Notes: generated by a model not told the origin, from the sequence alone. A stretch of 64,000 nucleotides of DNA from AP-15 sp963795485 (GCA_963795485.1 CAWCIL010000008.1:372001-436000); one strand, 5' to 3'. Counted from the stretch's first letter, positions 31,943-42,645 are shown. A program made the numbers and translations.

Positions 31943-32353
31943 CGCGATCCGGCCCGGCCCGACCCGTTTATCCTCAAACCGGTGTGGGTCTCTCGAATGT
32001 CATCCACAGGACCTCTCCCCCGTGGAGAATACGCCGGAATTTGTCCCCGCTTGGTCAAATTCGTCGACCATCTTCCGCACTCCTCGAAATCTGCTCTCGG
32101 CACTTGGCGAAATCGGGAATGGCGCAGCCAGACGCTTGATTTATCCCCGTCTCTCTTGGGCTCGCCGGCCGGTGGGTTTCACTGTCGCCCGGAGCCGAGC
32201 CCGCAGCCTTATGCACCGTTCTGCTCACCCTCTCCAAACCGACCAGCGGTCCGCTGCGCAGCCTGGGGATCGAGCAGCCATCCCCGGGACTCACCGCACC
32301 ATCAATCCTCTACTATCTAGAAAGACTATATGAATGAGAGGAGAACTGTTTTG
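31943..32353. other. Candidate chromosomal replication origin (oriC) between ppsR and hemE
   Basis: This 411-bp divergent gap has several DnaA-box-like 9-mers relative to TTATCCACA: TTATCCTCA (31968-31976, one mismatch), TCATCCACA (32000-32008, one mismatch), TTATCCCCG (32141-32149, two), and CGTGGAGAA on the opposite strand (32021-32029, two). The hemE-proximal end (about 32305-32335) is AT-rich and could unwind. The hemE/ppsR gap is the experimentally known origin site in relatives such as Sinorhizobium and Caulobacter. Promoters of ppsR and hemE must also lie here. Confidence 0.5.
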
Positions 32354-33403
32354 ATGGCGAGCGCCTCGACCAAACCGCTGTTGCGCGTGCTCGCCGGCGA
32401 GACGCTCGACTCGCCGCCGTGGTGGTTGATGCGGCAAGCCGGCCGTTATCTTCCCGAGTACCGCGAGGTTCGTCGCCGGGCGGGTGATTTTGTCGAATTG
32501 TGCCTGACGCCAGCGCTCGCCGCCGAGCTCACCTTGCAGCCGGTGCGACGCTATGGAATGGATGCCGCGATCCTGTTCTCCGACATCCTGTTGCTGCCCT
32601 ATGCGCTCGGGCAGCAGCTGGCGTTTCGCGAGGGCGAGGGACCGGTGCTCGAGCCGATCGTCGATGGGATCGGCTTGGCGCGGCTCGATCATACGCGTGC
32701 CCTCTCGCGCCTCGACCCGGTGCTCGAGGCACTCCGCCGCGTTCGGGCAGAGCTCGGACCGCAGACGGCGCTGCTCGGTTTTGCCGGCGCCCCGTGGACG
32801 GTCGCAACCTATATGGTCGAGGGCGGCGTTAGCCGGGATTTCCGCCGGGTCAAGGGCTGGGCCTATCGTGACCCCGCGGGATTTGGCGCACTAATCGAAT
32901 TGCTGGTCGAAACCACGATCGAGCTGCTGTCGGCCCAGATCGCGGCCGGTGCGGAGATCATTCAGCTGTTCGACAGCTGGGCCGGAATCCTTCCCGAAGC
33001 TGCTTTTGCCCAATGGGTGGTCGCACCGACGCAGCGGATCGTTGCCGCACTGAAGCGCCGGCATCCCGACTGTCCGGTCATCGGCTTCCCGCGCGGCGCC
33101 GGGCTGCTGTACGAGCGATATGTCGAACAGACCGGGGTCGATGCGGTTGGGCTGGACAGCATGGTGCCGGCGAGCTTTGCCTGCTTCCGGCTGCGCCCCG
33201 GGGCAGTGGTCCAAGGCAACCTCGATCCGGTGCTGCTGTTGACCGGCGGCGCGGCGCTGGCTGATTCGGTCGGAGAGCTTCGCAGTTCCTTTGCGGGCGG
33301 CCCTTGGGTGTTCAATCTCGGGCATGGAGTCCTGCCGGAAACGCCGGTCGAGCACGTCGCCATGCTGGCGCGTCTGCTTGCCGAGCCTTCCCGCGACATC
33401 TGA
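32354..33403 (+). CDS. hemE: Uroporphyrinogen decarboxylase
   Basis: 349 codons, intact. Converts uroporphyrinogen III to coproporphyrinogen III in haem synthesis. The chosen start is ATG 32354, because AGGAG sits about 9 nt before it; ATG 32330 in frame has no ribosome site. The signature PPWWLMRQAGRYLPEYR holds the catalytic Arg pair; DSWAGILP, GFPRGAG and FNLGHGVLPETPVEHV are present. It heads the hemE-hemH-hemJ run. Confidence 0.95.
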   Translation: MASASTKPLLRVLAGETLDSPPWWLMRQAGRYLPEYREVRRRAGDFVELCLTPALAAELTLQPVRRYGMDAAILFSDILLLPYALGQQLAFREGEGPVLEPIVDGIGLARLDHTRALSRLDPVLEALRRVRAELGPQTALLGFAGAPWTVATYMVEGGVSRDFRRVKGWAYRDPAGFGALIELLVETTIELLSAQIAAGAEIIQLFDSWAGILPEAAFAQWVVAPTQRIVAALKRRHPDCPVIGFPRGAGLLYERYVEQTGVDAVGLDSMVPASFACFRLRPGAVVQGNLDPVLLLTGGAALADSVGELRSSFAGGPWVFNLGHGVLPETPVEHVAMLARLLAEPSRDI

Positions 33404-33404
33404 A

Positions 33405-34418
33405 ATGAGCCGTACCGCAATCGTGCTGATGAATTTGGGCGGCCCCGATTCGCTCGACACGGTCGAGCCGTTTCTGTTCAACCTGTTCAATGATAAGGCG
33501 ATCATCCGGCTACCGGGGCTGTTTCGGCTGCCGGTAGCGCGGCTGATTGCGCGCCGACGCGCGAAGGTGGCGCGGGAGATTTACGCCCAACTCGGCGGCG
33601 GATCGCCGCTGCTCGCCAACACCGAGGCGCAGGCGCGGGCACTGGAGGCAGCGTTGGGCGAGGGTTGCCGCGCGTTTGTCGTAATGCGCTACTGGCGTCC
33701 GACGAGCACGGAGGTGGCGCGTGCGGTCGCCAAATGGGCACCGGCCGAGATCGTCTGCCTGCCGCTCTATCCGCAATTCTCGACGACCACTACGGCCTCC
33801 TCGCTTGCCGCCTGGCGGCGCGCGGCGAGGCGCGTTGGTCTCGATCAGCCGACCCGGGCGGTTTGCTGCTACCCGGCCGAAAAGGGGTTTATCGAGGCGA
33901 TCGCCGGACTAATCCGGCCAGTGCTCGCCGGAATGAGCATCTCGGCTAGGCCGCCGCGCCTGCTGCTGACCGCGCACGGCTTGCCGAAACGGATCGTGCG
34001 CGGCGGGGATCCGTATCCCGAGCAGGTCGCGACGACGGCGCGGGCGGTCGTCGCGGCACTCGCCTGGCCCGGCCTCGACTGGCAGGTGTGCTACCAGAGC
34101 CGGGTTGGCCCGCTCGAATGGATCGGTCCGGCGACAGATGCCGAAATCCGCCGCGCCGGCGCCGACCGAATTCCGCTGGTGGTGGCGCCGATCTCGTTCG
34201 TGTCCGAACATTCGGAAACGCTCGTTGAGCTCGACCGCGACTATCGTCGGGTTGCCGAGCAGAGTGGCGTGCCGGCCTATCGCCGGGTCGCGACCGTCGG
34301 CGTCGAGCCGCGGTTTATCGATGCTCTCGCCGGGCTGGTCCGCGGTAAGAGGCCGGCAGCCCGATCGGCGGCCTGCAGCCTCGGCCGCAGCTGCGCTTTT
34401 GCCGAGGCGGTCGGTTGA
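33405..34418 (+). CDS. hemH: Ferrochelatase
   Basis: 337 codons, intact. Inserts Fe(II) into protoporphyrin IX. Start ATG 33405 is one base after the hemE stop. Motifs: VLMNLGGPDSLDTVEPFLFNLF, YWRPTSTEVA, VCLPLYPQFSTTTTASS, the metal-site LLLTAHGLPKRIV with catalytic His, CYQSRVGPLEWIGP, and the late ISFVSEHSETLVELD with the conserved Glu. The C-terminus ends at 34418 overlapping hemJ. Confidence 0.94.
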   Translation: MSRTAIVLMNLGGPDSLDTVEPFLFNLFNDKAIIRLPGLFRLPVARLIARRRAKVAREIYAQLGGGSPLLANTEAQARALEAALGEGCRAFVVMRYWRPTSTEVARAVAKWAPAEIVCLPLYPQFSTTTTASSLAAWRRAARRVGLDQPTRAVCCYPAEKGFIEAIAGLIRPVLAGMSISARPPRLLLTAHGLPKRIVRGGDPYPEQVATTARAVVAALAWPGLDWQVCYQSRVGPLEWIGPATDAEIRRAGADRIPLVVAPISFVSEHSETLVELDRDYRRVAEQSGVPAYRRVATVGVEPRFIDALAGLVRGKRPAARSAACSLGRSCAFAEAVG

Positions 34419-34864
34419 GCGGTTGGCTCGCCGGCGCCTACCCGTGGGTCAAATCGGGCCATATCCTGGCGGTGATCGCCTGGATGGCGGGGTTGCTGTA
34501 TTTGCCGCGGTTGTTCGTCTATCACGCGATGGTGCCGACGGGCTCGGATCAATCGGAAACTTTCAAGGTCATGGAGCGCCGGCTGCAGCGCGGAATCATG
34601 ACCCCGGCTATGCTCGCGGCCCTGGCGTTTGGGATGGTGCTGGCCGGGACCCCAGGGGTGGTCGACTGGCACCGAGGGTGGATTTGGGCAAAGCTCGCGC
34701 TGGTCGCCGGGCTGGTCGGCTATCATGCCGCGCTCGGGCGTTGGCGCCGGGCATTTGCCGCGGATTTAAACCGGCATTCGCCGCGGTTTTTTCGCATCGT
34801 CAACGAGCTGCCGACCCTGGCGCTGATCGCCATCGTCGTTCTCGTCGTGGTCAAGCCGTTCTGA
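34415..34864 (+). CDS. hemJ: Protoporphyrinogen oxidase HemJ
   Basis: 149 codons, intact. Oxidises protoporphyrinogen IX, completing the haem set with hemE and hemH. Start TTG 34415 overlaps the hemH stop (TTGA). Four membrane helices are visible; the conserved His in KSGHILAVIAWMAGLLYLPRLFVYH and Arg in MERRLQRGIMTPAML are the family hallmarks. 205 nt separate it from rho. Confidence 0.92.
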   Translation: MSGWLAGAYPWVKSGHILAVIAWMAGLLYLPRLFVYHAMVPTGSDQSETFKVMERRLQRGIMTPAMLAALAFGMVLAGTPGVVDWHRGWIWAKLALVAGLVGYHAALGRWRRAFAADLNRHSPRFFRIVNELPTLALIAIVVLVVVKPF

Positions 34865-35069
34865 CTGGGCTGGTGTTGTTAACGCAGGTCGGAGGCCTTG
34901 ATATCGCATTTGACTCGCCTATCTGCCTTGGCTAAGGGAATGGCCTGTCGGCACCCGCCTTTTCCTGTCATCCCCGCCATCCCCTCGCCCTACCTCAGAG
35001 CCTGCGAGACGTGATCTCCAGCGCGCAAGCAGGACGGGCGAGCCATGCCCCACCGCGACGCGAACCTCC

Positions 35070-36326
<1,257 letters not shown>

Positions 36327-36343
36327 ATAGCTTCTCTCGTCAC

Positions 36344-36425
36344 CCCCGCGAAAGCGGCGGCTCAGCGTAATCCGTCTCGGTCAGCTTGCTCTGGCTTCCT
36401 CGCTTTCGCGGCGAGAGCGACGAAA
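36344..36425. repeat. Imperfect palindromic element after rho
   Basis: Arms CACCCCCGCGAAAGCGG and CGCTTTCGCGGCGAGAGCGACGA are inverted around a spacer of about 40 nt. The CCCGCGAAAGCGG arm is a common dispersed palindrome in proteobacterial intergenic DNA. It could also stop transcription after rho, but there is no T-run. The rest of the gap, 36426-36861, holds short spurious frames and nothing I recognise. Confidence 0.5.
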
Positions 36426-36861
36426 TTGCGGTACATCCGGTATTAGTGAGTTGGCGGTTTGTGGGGACTATGGCGGCTCGGGGCGTTCACGCCATGACGC
36501 GTGAGGACACGTCGCGACATGCCATCGACCATAGATTCCCACTGAGGATCGGCGTGACGCCGTCTGTCGAGCGCATAGGAAACAGACGGTGCCAGCCCGT
36601 CAAGATAATCGCCGAGTTCGGTCTTCCAATGTTTGCGGGATAACTACGCTACGAGTTGCGCGCCGTGGATTTCATTTGCGATAAACTCGGTCAATGCACC
36701 TATCCGGAAGGCGCGATAAATCCACTCCGTAGAGAGACAGCTGCCGTAAGAGATACCGGCGCGCCGTGTATCGCGCCGGTAGTACCCATCCGAGAAGGCT
36801 CCAGCAGCAACCACTTCGGCGGTTCATGTAACTCCATTGGGCGCCCTGCAAGGCCGTCTGG

Positions 36862-37837
36862 CTACACCGTCAGCACGGTCTGGCCGGTGGTCTTGCGGTC
36901 TTGCAGGTCGCGGTGGGCGCGGGCGGCTTCGCGCAGCGGATAGGTCTGGTTGACCGCGATCTTGACGGCGCCGCTCTGCACCACCTCGAACAATTCGCGC
37001 GCCGCGGTCAACAGGTCTTCGCGGGTCGCGGTGTAGGTGTTCAAGGTCGGCCGGGTCAGGAACAGCGAGCCCTTGCCGGCGAGGATGCCGATATCGACCG
37101 GCCCGATCGCGCCCGAGGATTGGCCGAACGAAGCCATCAGACCCGAGCGGCGCCAGACAGTCGAGCGATTTGTAGAACGTATCCTTGCCGACCGAATCGT
37201 AGACAACCGGCAGCTTTTTGCCCTGGGTGATCTCGCCGACCTTGGCGACGAAGTCTTCGCGGCGATAGTTGATCGGATAATCGCAGCCGTGCTTCTTCGC
37301 CAACGCGGCTTTCTCGTCGTCGCCGACGGTGCCGATCACGGTGGCGCCCAGATGCTTCGCCCACTGGCAGACGATCAGTCCGACCCCGCCGGCGGCGGCG
37401 TGGATCAGGATCGTCTCGCCGCGCTTGACCGGGTGGGTGCGGCGCACCAGGTACCAGGCGGTCATGCCTTTCAGCATCATCGCCGCGGCTTGGCTGTCGG
37501 TGATGCCGGCGGGAACCGGGACGAGGCGGTCGGCCGGCATGACCCGGCCTTCGGCATAGGCGCCGATCGGCCCGCCGGCATAGGCGACGCGGTCGCCGGG
37601 CTTGAGCCCGCTGACCCCCGGCCCGACCTCCTCGACGATTCCGGCCGCCTCCGAGCCGAGCCCGCTCGGCATCGGCATCGGATAGAGCCCGCTGCGCTGG
37701 TAGGTGTCGATATAGTTGAGCCCGACCGCGGTGTGCTTGAGCCGCACCTGGCCCTGCCCCGGCTTGCCGACCTCGACCTCCTGCCACGACAGCACTTCGG
37801 GGCCGCCGGCCTTCTCGAAACGGATCGCATGCACCAT
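36862..37837 (-). CDS. qor: NADPH:quinone reductase, zinc-independent MDR family (one frameshift)
   Basis: About 325 codons. Start ATG 37837, 6 nt after GGGAGGGA; ATG 37843 is too close to that site. Family motifs: VGLNYIDTYQRSGLYP, GSEAAGIVEEVGPGV, the GDRVAYAG block, LIHAAAGGVGLIVCQWAKHLGA (nucleotide-binding AAAGGVG), and a QTYPLREAARAHRDLQ tail with the GQTVLTV end typical of QOR. A frameshift near 37140 separates the last 95 residues. The gene stands alone, away from a quinone partner; the role is one-electron or two-electron quinone reduction in the cytosol. Confidence 0.88.
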
Positions 37838-37903
37838 GGCCATTCCCTCCCTGTGACGTGCGAGATTAGAAAGGCCGCACGATAGCGAGGGTCAACGCTG
37901 GCG

Positions 37904-38450
37904 TCACGACGAAGTAGGGCGAAATAGCGCAGCGTATTCCGCCCTCGCCTGCGGACCGGAGAAAGCGGCGGAATGCACCCGGCTCTTCCGCCCTATCTGC
38001 TCTGGCGGAGCGGCGCCTTCGAGCGCCAGCAGCGCGCGCTTGGTTGGGAGCCCGGTCCCGCCGCTGTAGCCGCCGAGACCGCCGCGTGCCAGGACCCGAT
38101 GGCACGGGATCACAATCGGGATCGGGTTATCGCCCGCAGGCCCGGCCGACCGCGCGGGGCGCCGAACCGACCTCCATCGCCAGCTCGCCGTAGCGGCGCG
38201 TCTCGCCGTGCGGGATCTGCCGCATCGCTTCCCAGACCCGCTGCTCGAACGGCGAGCCGGCCGGGCGCAGCGGCAGATCGAAACGGCGCAGCCGCCCCGC
38301 GAAATAAGCTTCGAGCTGGCGCAGCGCCTCGGCGAGCAGCGGCGTCGGCTCGCCATCCGCCTCACCGCCCCAGCCGATGGCGACGATCGCCGCCTCCGTC
38401 GCGGAAACTGACAGACGCCCGACCGGGCTGTCGATTGCAAGGGACGGCAT
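37904..38450 (-). CDS. ogt: Methylated-DNA--[protein]-cysteine S-methyltransferase (one frameshift)
   Basis: About 182 codons from ATG 38450. Suicide repair of O6-alkylguanine. The DNA-binding helix region FEQRVWEAMRQIPHGETRRYGELA, the RAVGRACG segment with the flipping Arg, and the active-site IPIVIPCHRVL are present; GLGGYSGG follows as usual. The C-terminal tail (about 50 residues past the active site, ending ALFRPTSS) is longer than in E. coli Ogt. A frameshift lies near 38128, just before the active site. Confidence 0.87.
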
Positions 38451-38486
38451 CGCTCGATGCTCCTCGGTAAGTACGAAGCAAGAACA

Positions 38487-40511
38487 TTAGCGCTGTTCGG
38501 AGAGCCTGGCCAGCAGTTTTTCAGGATCGGTCAACGGCAGCGAGCACACCGGGCCGACGCAGACATAGGCGGCTGCGCGCCCGCCCTCGAGGCCTTTGCC
38601 GTAGGCCGGGTGATCGGACGGCAGCTCTCGGCCCGGCGGCAATGCTGAAACCACCCGGTTCGGCAGAGATACGGAATAGGCCGCGCGGCGCAGCGCATCG
38701 AACGCCGGGTCGCCAGGCGCGCCGACGATGACGACCTGCACCGGCTCGGCCAGCATCTCGGCGTTGTTGAGCAAGGTTGCCAGCGGGAAGAAGTTGCGTG
38801 CGAGCTCGCCGGAAAAGGCCTCGACGAGGGCTTCGGCGCGGCGACGGTAGGCATCCTCGCCGGTCAGGATCGCCAGCCGGGTCAGCACCCCGACCAGGGT
38901 GCCGTTGCCGGCCGGAACCGCCGAGTCGGCGGCGGTCTTGGCGCGGGCGATCAGCGCCTCGGTGTCGTCGGCCGAGAAGAAATACCCGCCGCCGGCCTGG
39001 TCCCAGTAATGCCGGTCGAGCGTCGCGATCCAGTCGCGGGCCTGCGCCAGCAGGCGATCGTCGCCGGTCGTCTCGTGGAGCGCCAGTGCCGCGCGGCACA
39101 GATTGGCGTAATCGTCGACGCTCGCCGAATGCCGCGCCCGTCCGGCCCGCCAGCTGTGCAGCAGACGCCCGTCCGGTGCCGCCATCCGCTCGCGGGCAAA
39201 GTCGAACGCGCCGCGTGCAATGTCGATCCAGTCCGGCCGCTCGAACACCAGCCCGGCATTGGCCATCGCCGCGATCATCAGCCCGTTCCAATCGGCCAGC
39301 ACCTTGTCGTCCCAGCCGGGACGCACCCGCGCCGCCCGCGCCCGGAACAGCAGCTCGCGGCACCCCGCCAGTTCGCGCTCGGTCTCGGCGTCGGCCAGGG
39401 CGTTCGCATTCAGCCGGTTGAGGATCGTATGGCCTTCCCAATTGCCGTGCGGCGTCACGTCGTAAAAGCGCTTGAACAGAGCCGCGCGGTCGCCCAGCAC
39501 GGCGTCGATCTCGGCTTCGGACCAGACGTAGAACTTGCCTTCCTCATGCTCGCTGTCGGCGTCGAGGCTGCTGGCGAAGCCGCCGCCCGGCGCCCGCATC
39601 TCGCGAACGACCCAGCCGAGCGTCTCTTCGACCCGCTGGCGGTAGAGCGGGTTGCGGGTGTCCTGCCACACCAGCGTCAACAGATCGACGAGCTCGGCAT
39701 TGTCGTAGAGCATCTTCTCGAAATGCGGCGCCAGCCAGCGCGCATCGGTCGAATAGCGGGCAAAGCCGCCGCCCAGATGGTCGTAGATGCCGCCCTGGCA
39801 CATCGCATCGAGCGCCTTCAGCACGGCGTCGCGATGAGCCGGCTGGCCGGTCCGCTTCCACGCCCGCCACAACAGCTCGAGGATGCCGCATTGCGGGAAT
39901 TTGGGTGCGGTGCCGATGCCGCCGTGGATCTGGTCGGTCTCGCGCAACAGCCGCTCGGCGATCGGGTCGAGCTGCGGGCGCAGGATGGCCCCGCCCGGCT
40001 GCGGCTGGCCGAGGCGCTGCAAGGCCTCGCGCAGCGCCGCCACATTTTTCGCGACATCCTCGCGCTTGCCGGCATAGGCCTCGCTGATCGCCGTCAGCAC
40101 CTGCGGAAACCCCGGCCGGCCCCAGCGCGCATCGGGCGGGAAATAGGTGCCGCCCCAGAACGGCTCGCCGTCGGGCGTCAGGAACATGGTCAACGGCCAG
40201 CCGCCCTGTTCGCCCATCAGCGCCAGCGCATGCTGGTAGATCTGGTCGAGGTCGGGCCGCTCCTCGCGGTCGACCTTGATGTTGACGAAGAGCCGGTTCA
40301 TCGCCGCGGCGATCTCCGGGTCCTCGAAGCTCTCCCTCGCCATCACATGGCACCAGTGGCAGGCGGCGTAGCCGACCGACAGCAGGATCGGCTTGTCGGC
40401 GGCCTTGGCCCCGGCGAGGGTCTCCTCGCTCCAGGCTTGCCAGTGCACCGGGTTGTCGCGGTGCTGGAGCAGATAGGGGCTGGTTTCCTCGCCGAGGCGG
40501 TTGCGGTCCAT
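38487..40511 (-). CDS. DUF255 thioredoxin-fold / glycoside-hydrolase-like protein (YyaL, SPATA20 family)
   Basis: 674 codons, intact. Start ATG 40511 with AGGAG 6 nt before; the length equals the family's usual 670. The N-terminal domain has SPYLLQHRDNPVHWQAWSEE and the active-site-like YAACHWCHVMARESFED, followed by NIKVDREERPDLDQIY and GGWPLTMFLTPDGEPF. The remainder is an alpha/alpha barrel (GGIYDHLGGGFARYSTDARW, LADWNGLMIAAMANAG). The biochemical role is unresolved; the CxxC suggests a redox or chaperone role. Confidence 0.9.
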   Translation of the reverse strand: MDRNRLGEETSPYLLQHRDNPVHWQAWSEETLAGAKAADKPILLSVGYAACHWCHVMARESFEDPEIAAAMNRLFVNIKVDREERPDLDQIYQHALALMGEQGGWPLTMFLTPDGEPFWGGTYFPPDARWGRPGFPQVLTAISEAYAGKREDVAKNVAALREALQRLGQPQPGGAILRPQLDPIAERLLRETDQIHGGIGTAPKFPQCGILELLWRAWKRTGQPAHRDAVLKALDAMCQGGIYDHLGGGFARYSTDARWLAPHFEKMLYDNAELVDLLTLVWQDTRNPLYRQRVEETLGWVVREMRAPGGGFASSLDADSEHEEGKFYVWSEAEIDAVLGDRAALFKRFYDVTPHGNWEGHTILNRLNANALADAETERELAGCRELLFRARAARVRPGWDDKVLADWNGLMIAAMANAGLVFERPDWIDIARGAFDFARERMAAPDGRLLHSWRAGRARHSASVDDYANLCRAALALHETTGDDRLLAQARDWIATLDRHYWDQAGGGYFFSADDTEALIARAKTAADSAVPAGNGTLVGVLTRLAILTGEDAYRRRAEALVEAFSGELARNFFPLATLLNNAEMLAEPVQVVIVGAPGDPAFDALRRAAYSVSLPNRVVSALPPGRELPSDHPAYGKGLEGGRAAAYVCVGPVCSLPLTDPEKLLARLSEQR

Positions 40512-40663
40512 CGCGGCTCCTGCCATGGGTTTGCCGCCGGGCCGGGGTGCAGCGGACGCATTGCCCTCGGCGGCGCGACGGGGTAGGCTTTTCAGTCTAC
40601 TCCCACAACGGCGGCCTGCGTCATTCGCTCCGCCGAGTGCCAGCCAACATCGGAGAAACGCCA

Positions 40664-41035
40664 ATGGCCGACGCACCCGCTGATCCGGCGCTCTTTTACT
40701 CGCGGCACATCTTCATGTGCACCAATGTCAGGCCGGAGGGACATCCCCGCGGTTGCTGCATGGCCCGCGCCGCGGCCGGTGGGGGCGTCGAGAAGCTTCG
40801 CGGCTATATGCGCGAGAAGGCGCGTGCGGCCGGGGTCGAGAACATTCGCGCGAATGCCGCGGGCTGTCTCGACCGCTGCGAATTCGGCCCTAACATGGTG
40901 ATCTACCCTGAAGGGGTGTGGTACCGTTACGAGACGACCGAAGACATCGACGAGATCGTGCAGAAGCATCTGGTCGAAGGCGGCCGGGTCGAGCGGCTGA
41001 TGCTGCAGCCCGACCAGAAGCCGCCGGCCCACTGA
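40664..41035 (+). CDS. Thioredoxin-like [2Fe-2S] ferredoxin
   Basis: 123 codons, intact. ATG 40664 follows GGAGAAA. The cluster ligands appear as Cys in HIFMCTNVRPEG, the CC of RGCCMAR, and two in NAAGCLDRCEFGPNMVIYP, the pattern of Shethna/Clostridium-type thioredoxin-fold ferredoxins. WYRYETTEDIDEIVQKHLVEG is the common C-terminal helix. Divergent from the DUF255 gene; the electron partner is unknown. A palindromic repeat lies directly downstream. Confidence 0.88.
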   Translation: MADAPADPALFYSRHIFMCTNVRPEGHPRGCCMARAAAGGGVEKLRGYMREKARAAGVENIRANAAGCLDRCEFGPNMVIYPEGVWYRYETTEDIDEIVQKHLVEGGRVERLMLQPDQKPPAH

Positions 41036-41050
41036 TCACGGTTCAACCCC

Positions 41051-41137
41051 GTGGCCGGGCTTGACCCGGCCATCCACGGTTTATCGTGAACTCCACGACG
41101 CGTCCTGAGGCGTGGATGCCCGGATCAAGTCCGGGCA
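41051..41137. repeat. Palindromic repeat, copy 1, overlapping the mnmE start
   Basis: Arm 41051-41078 (GTGGCCGGGCTTGACCCGGC then CATCCACG) pairs with arm 41111-41137 (CGTGGATGCCCGGATCAAGT then CCGGGCA) around a 32-nt loop. This is the well-known alphaproteobacterial 'GTCATGCCCGGGC...CCATGACGA' type element. It lies between the ferredoxin stop and mnmE and supplies the only start codons available to mnmE (GTG 41086, ATG 41116). Confidence 0.8.
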
Positions 41138-42645
41138 AGGGGATCGACGAAGCGCCGCCAGTCTCCGACACGATTTTCGCGCCGGCGACGGCGGCGGGGC
41201 GTGCCGCCATCGCCATTTTGCGGCTGTCCGGGCCCGACACCGCACCGGGCGGTGTCGCTGCTGGCGGGCGATCTGCCGCCGCCCCGTTCGGCCCGGCGCC
41301 GTCGCCTTGTCGATCCGGCGACCGGCGAGGCGCTCGACGATGCGCTGGTGTTGTGGTTTCCGGCGCCGGCGAGCTTTACCGGCGAGGATGTCGCCGAACT
41401 TCACCTGCACGGCAGCCGCGCCGTGCTCGCCGCGGTCATCGCCGCGCTGACCCGGCTCGGGCTGCGCCTCGCCGAGCCCGGCGAATTCACCCGCCGCGCC
41501 TTTCTGAACGGCAAGCTCGATCTGACCCAGGCCGAAGCCGTCGCCGATCTCGCGATGGCCGAGACCGAGGCGCAGCGCCGCCAGGCCCTGCGCCAGCTCG
41601 ACGGCGAACTCGGCGGCCTCTATCGCGAGTGGTCGCAGCGGCTGACCCGGCTCCTCGCCCATCTCGAAGCCGCGATCGATTTCCCCGACGAGGACCTGCC
41701 GCCCGAAATCGAGGACCGCATCCTCGCCGAGACCGGCGCTCTCGCCGACGAGATCGACCACCATCTCGCCGACGGCCATCGCGGCGAGAGGCTGCGCGAC
41801 GGCATCGGGGTCGCGATCATCGGCCCGCCCAACGCCGGCAAATCGAGCCTCCTCAACCGCATCGCCCGGCGCGAGGCGGCGATCACCTCGCCGATCGCCG
41901 GCACCACCCGCGACATCGTCGAGGTGGCGATCGACCTCGCACGGCTATCCGGTCGTGCTCGCCGACACCGCCGGCCTGCGCGACAGCGACGACCCGGTCG
42001 AGCAGGAAGGGCTGCGCCGCGCCCTGCGCCGCGCCGCAAGAGGCCGAGATCCGCCTCTTCGTCTTCGACGCCCGCCGCCCGGCCGACGCCGCCGGCGCCG
42101 CCGAATGGCCCGGCCCCGACACGCTCCTCGTCGCCAACAAGATCGACCTGCTGGGCGCGGGTGACACTCCTTCCGCCGCGGGCGCGATTTTTCAGCCGTC
42201 GAGGGACCAGCCAAACCCGGTCATGCCCGGACTTGTTCCGGGCATCCACGCGGTCGGTCCGGACGTTATGCACGCGGCCGAAGGCGTGGATAGCCGGGAT
42301 AAACCCGGCCATGACGATCACGAGTCAACATCAGAAGATTTTCTACATGGCGCCTTCCCGATCTCGGCCGTGACCGGCGCCGGCCTCGACCCGCTGCTGG
42401 CCGCCCTCGCCGCCCGGATCGCCGAAACCTACCGCAGCGAAGCCCCGGTGCTGACCCGCGCCCGCCACCGCCAGGCGCTCGAAGACGCCGCCGCCTCGCT
42501 CGCCCGTGCCCGCGCCGCCGCCCTCCCCGAATTGCGCGCCGAAGACCTCCGCCTCGCCCTGCGCCGCCTCGGCCAAATCACCGGCACCGTCGACGTCGAA
42601 GACCTGCTCGACGTGATCTTCCGCGACTTCTGCATCGGCAAATGA
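41116..42645 (+). CDS. mnmE: tRNA modification GTPase MnmE (frameshifts; palindromic insert)
   Basis: With MnmG it makes the 5-carboxymethylaminomethyl group on wobble uridine. The native N-terminus SDTIFAPATAAGRAAIAILRL has no start codon of its own; translation must begin inside the repeat at ATG 41116 or GTG 41086. Visible: ELHLHGSRAVLAAV, EPGEFTRRAFLNGKLDLTQA, P-loop GPPNAGKSSLLN, AGTTRDI, DTAGLRDSDDP, the NKID motif, and the C-terminal FCIGK with the conserved Cys. A second repeat copy adds about 35-45 residues between NKID and the next SAVTGAG loop. Breaks are near 41240, 41945 and 42040; the gene is normally needed, so these are probably read errors. Confidence 0.88.
   Translation: MPGSSPGKGIDEAPPVSDTIFAPATAAGRAAIAILRLSGPDTAPGGVAAGGRSAAAPFGPAPSPCRSGDRRGARRCAGVVVSGAGELYRRGCRRTSPARQPRRARRGHRRADPARAAPRRARRIHPPRLSERQARSDPGRSRRRSRDGRDRGAAPPGPAPARRRTRRPLSRVVAAADPAPRPSRSRDRFPRRGPAARNRGPHPRRDRRSRRRDRPPSRRRPSRREAARRHRGRDHRPAQRRQIEPPQPHRPARGGDHLADRRHHPRHRRGGDRPRTAIRSCSPTPPACATATTRSSRKGCAAPCAAPQEAEIRLFVFDARRPADAAGAAEWPGPDTLLVANKIDLLGAGDTPSAAGAIFQPSRDQPNPVMPGLVPGIHAVGPDVMHAAEGVDSRDKPGHDDHESTSEDFLHGAFPISAVTGAGLDPLLAALAARIAETYRSEAPVLTRARHRQALEDAAASLARARAAALPELRAEDLRLALRRLGQITGTVDVEDLLDVIFRDFCIGK
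42219..42316. repeat. Palindromic repeat, copy 2, inserted in frame inside mnmE
   Basis: Arms 42219-42250 (GGTCATGCCCGGACTTGTTC then CGGGCATCCACG) and 42285-42316 (CGTGGATAGCCGGGATAAAC then CCGGCCATGACG) are inverted around a 34-nt loop. It is a fuller version of the element at 41051 and is translated as VMPGLVPGIHAV ... DSRDKPGHDDH within the MnmE GTPase domain. Confidence 0.85.

Noticed and set aside
36426..36861. Small gene(s) between rho and qor
   Set aside because: Frames there have no start context, no codon bias and no family resemblance.
39009..40586. A 525-codon plus-strand frame across the DUF255 gene
   Set aside because: Antisense shadow of an intact, full-length conserved protein; no recognisable motif.
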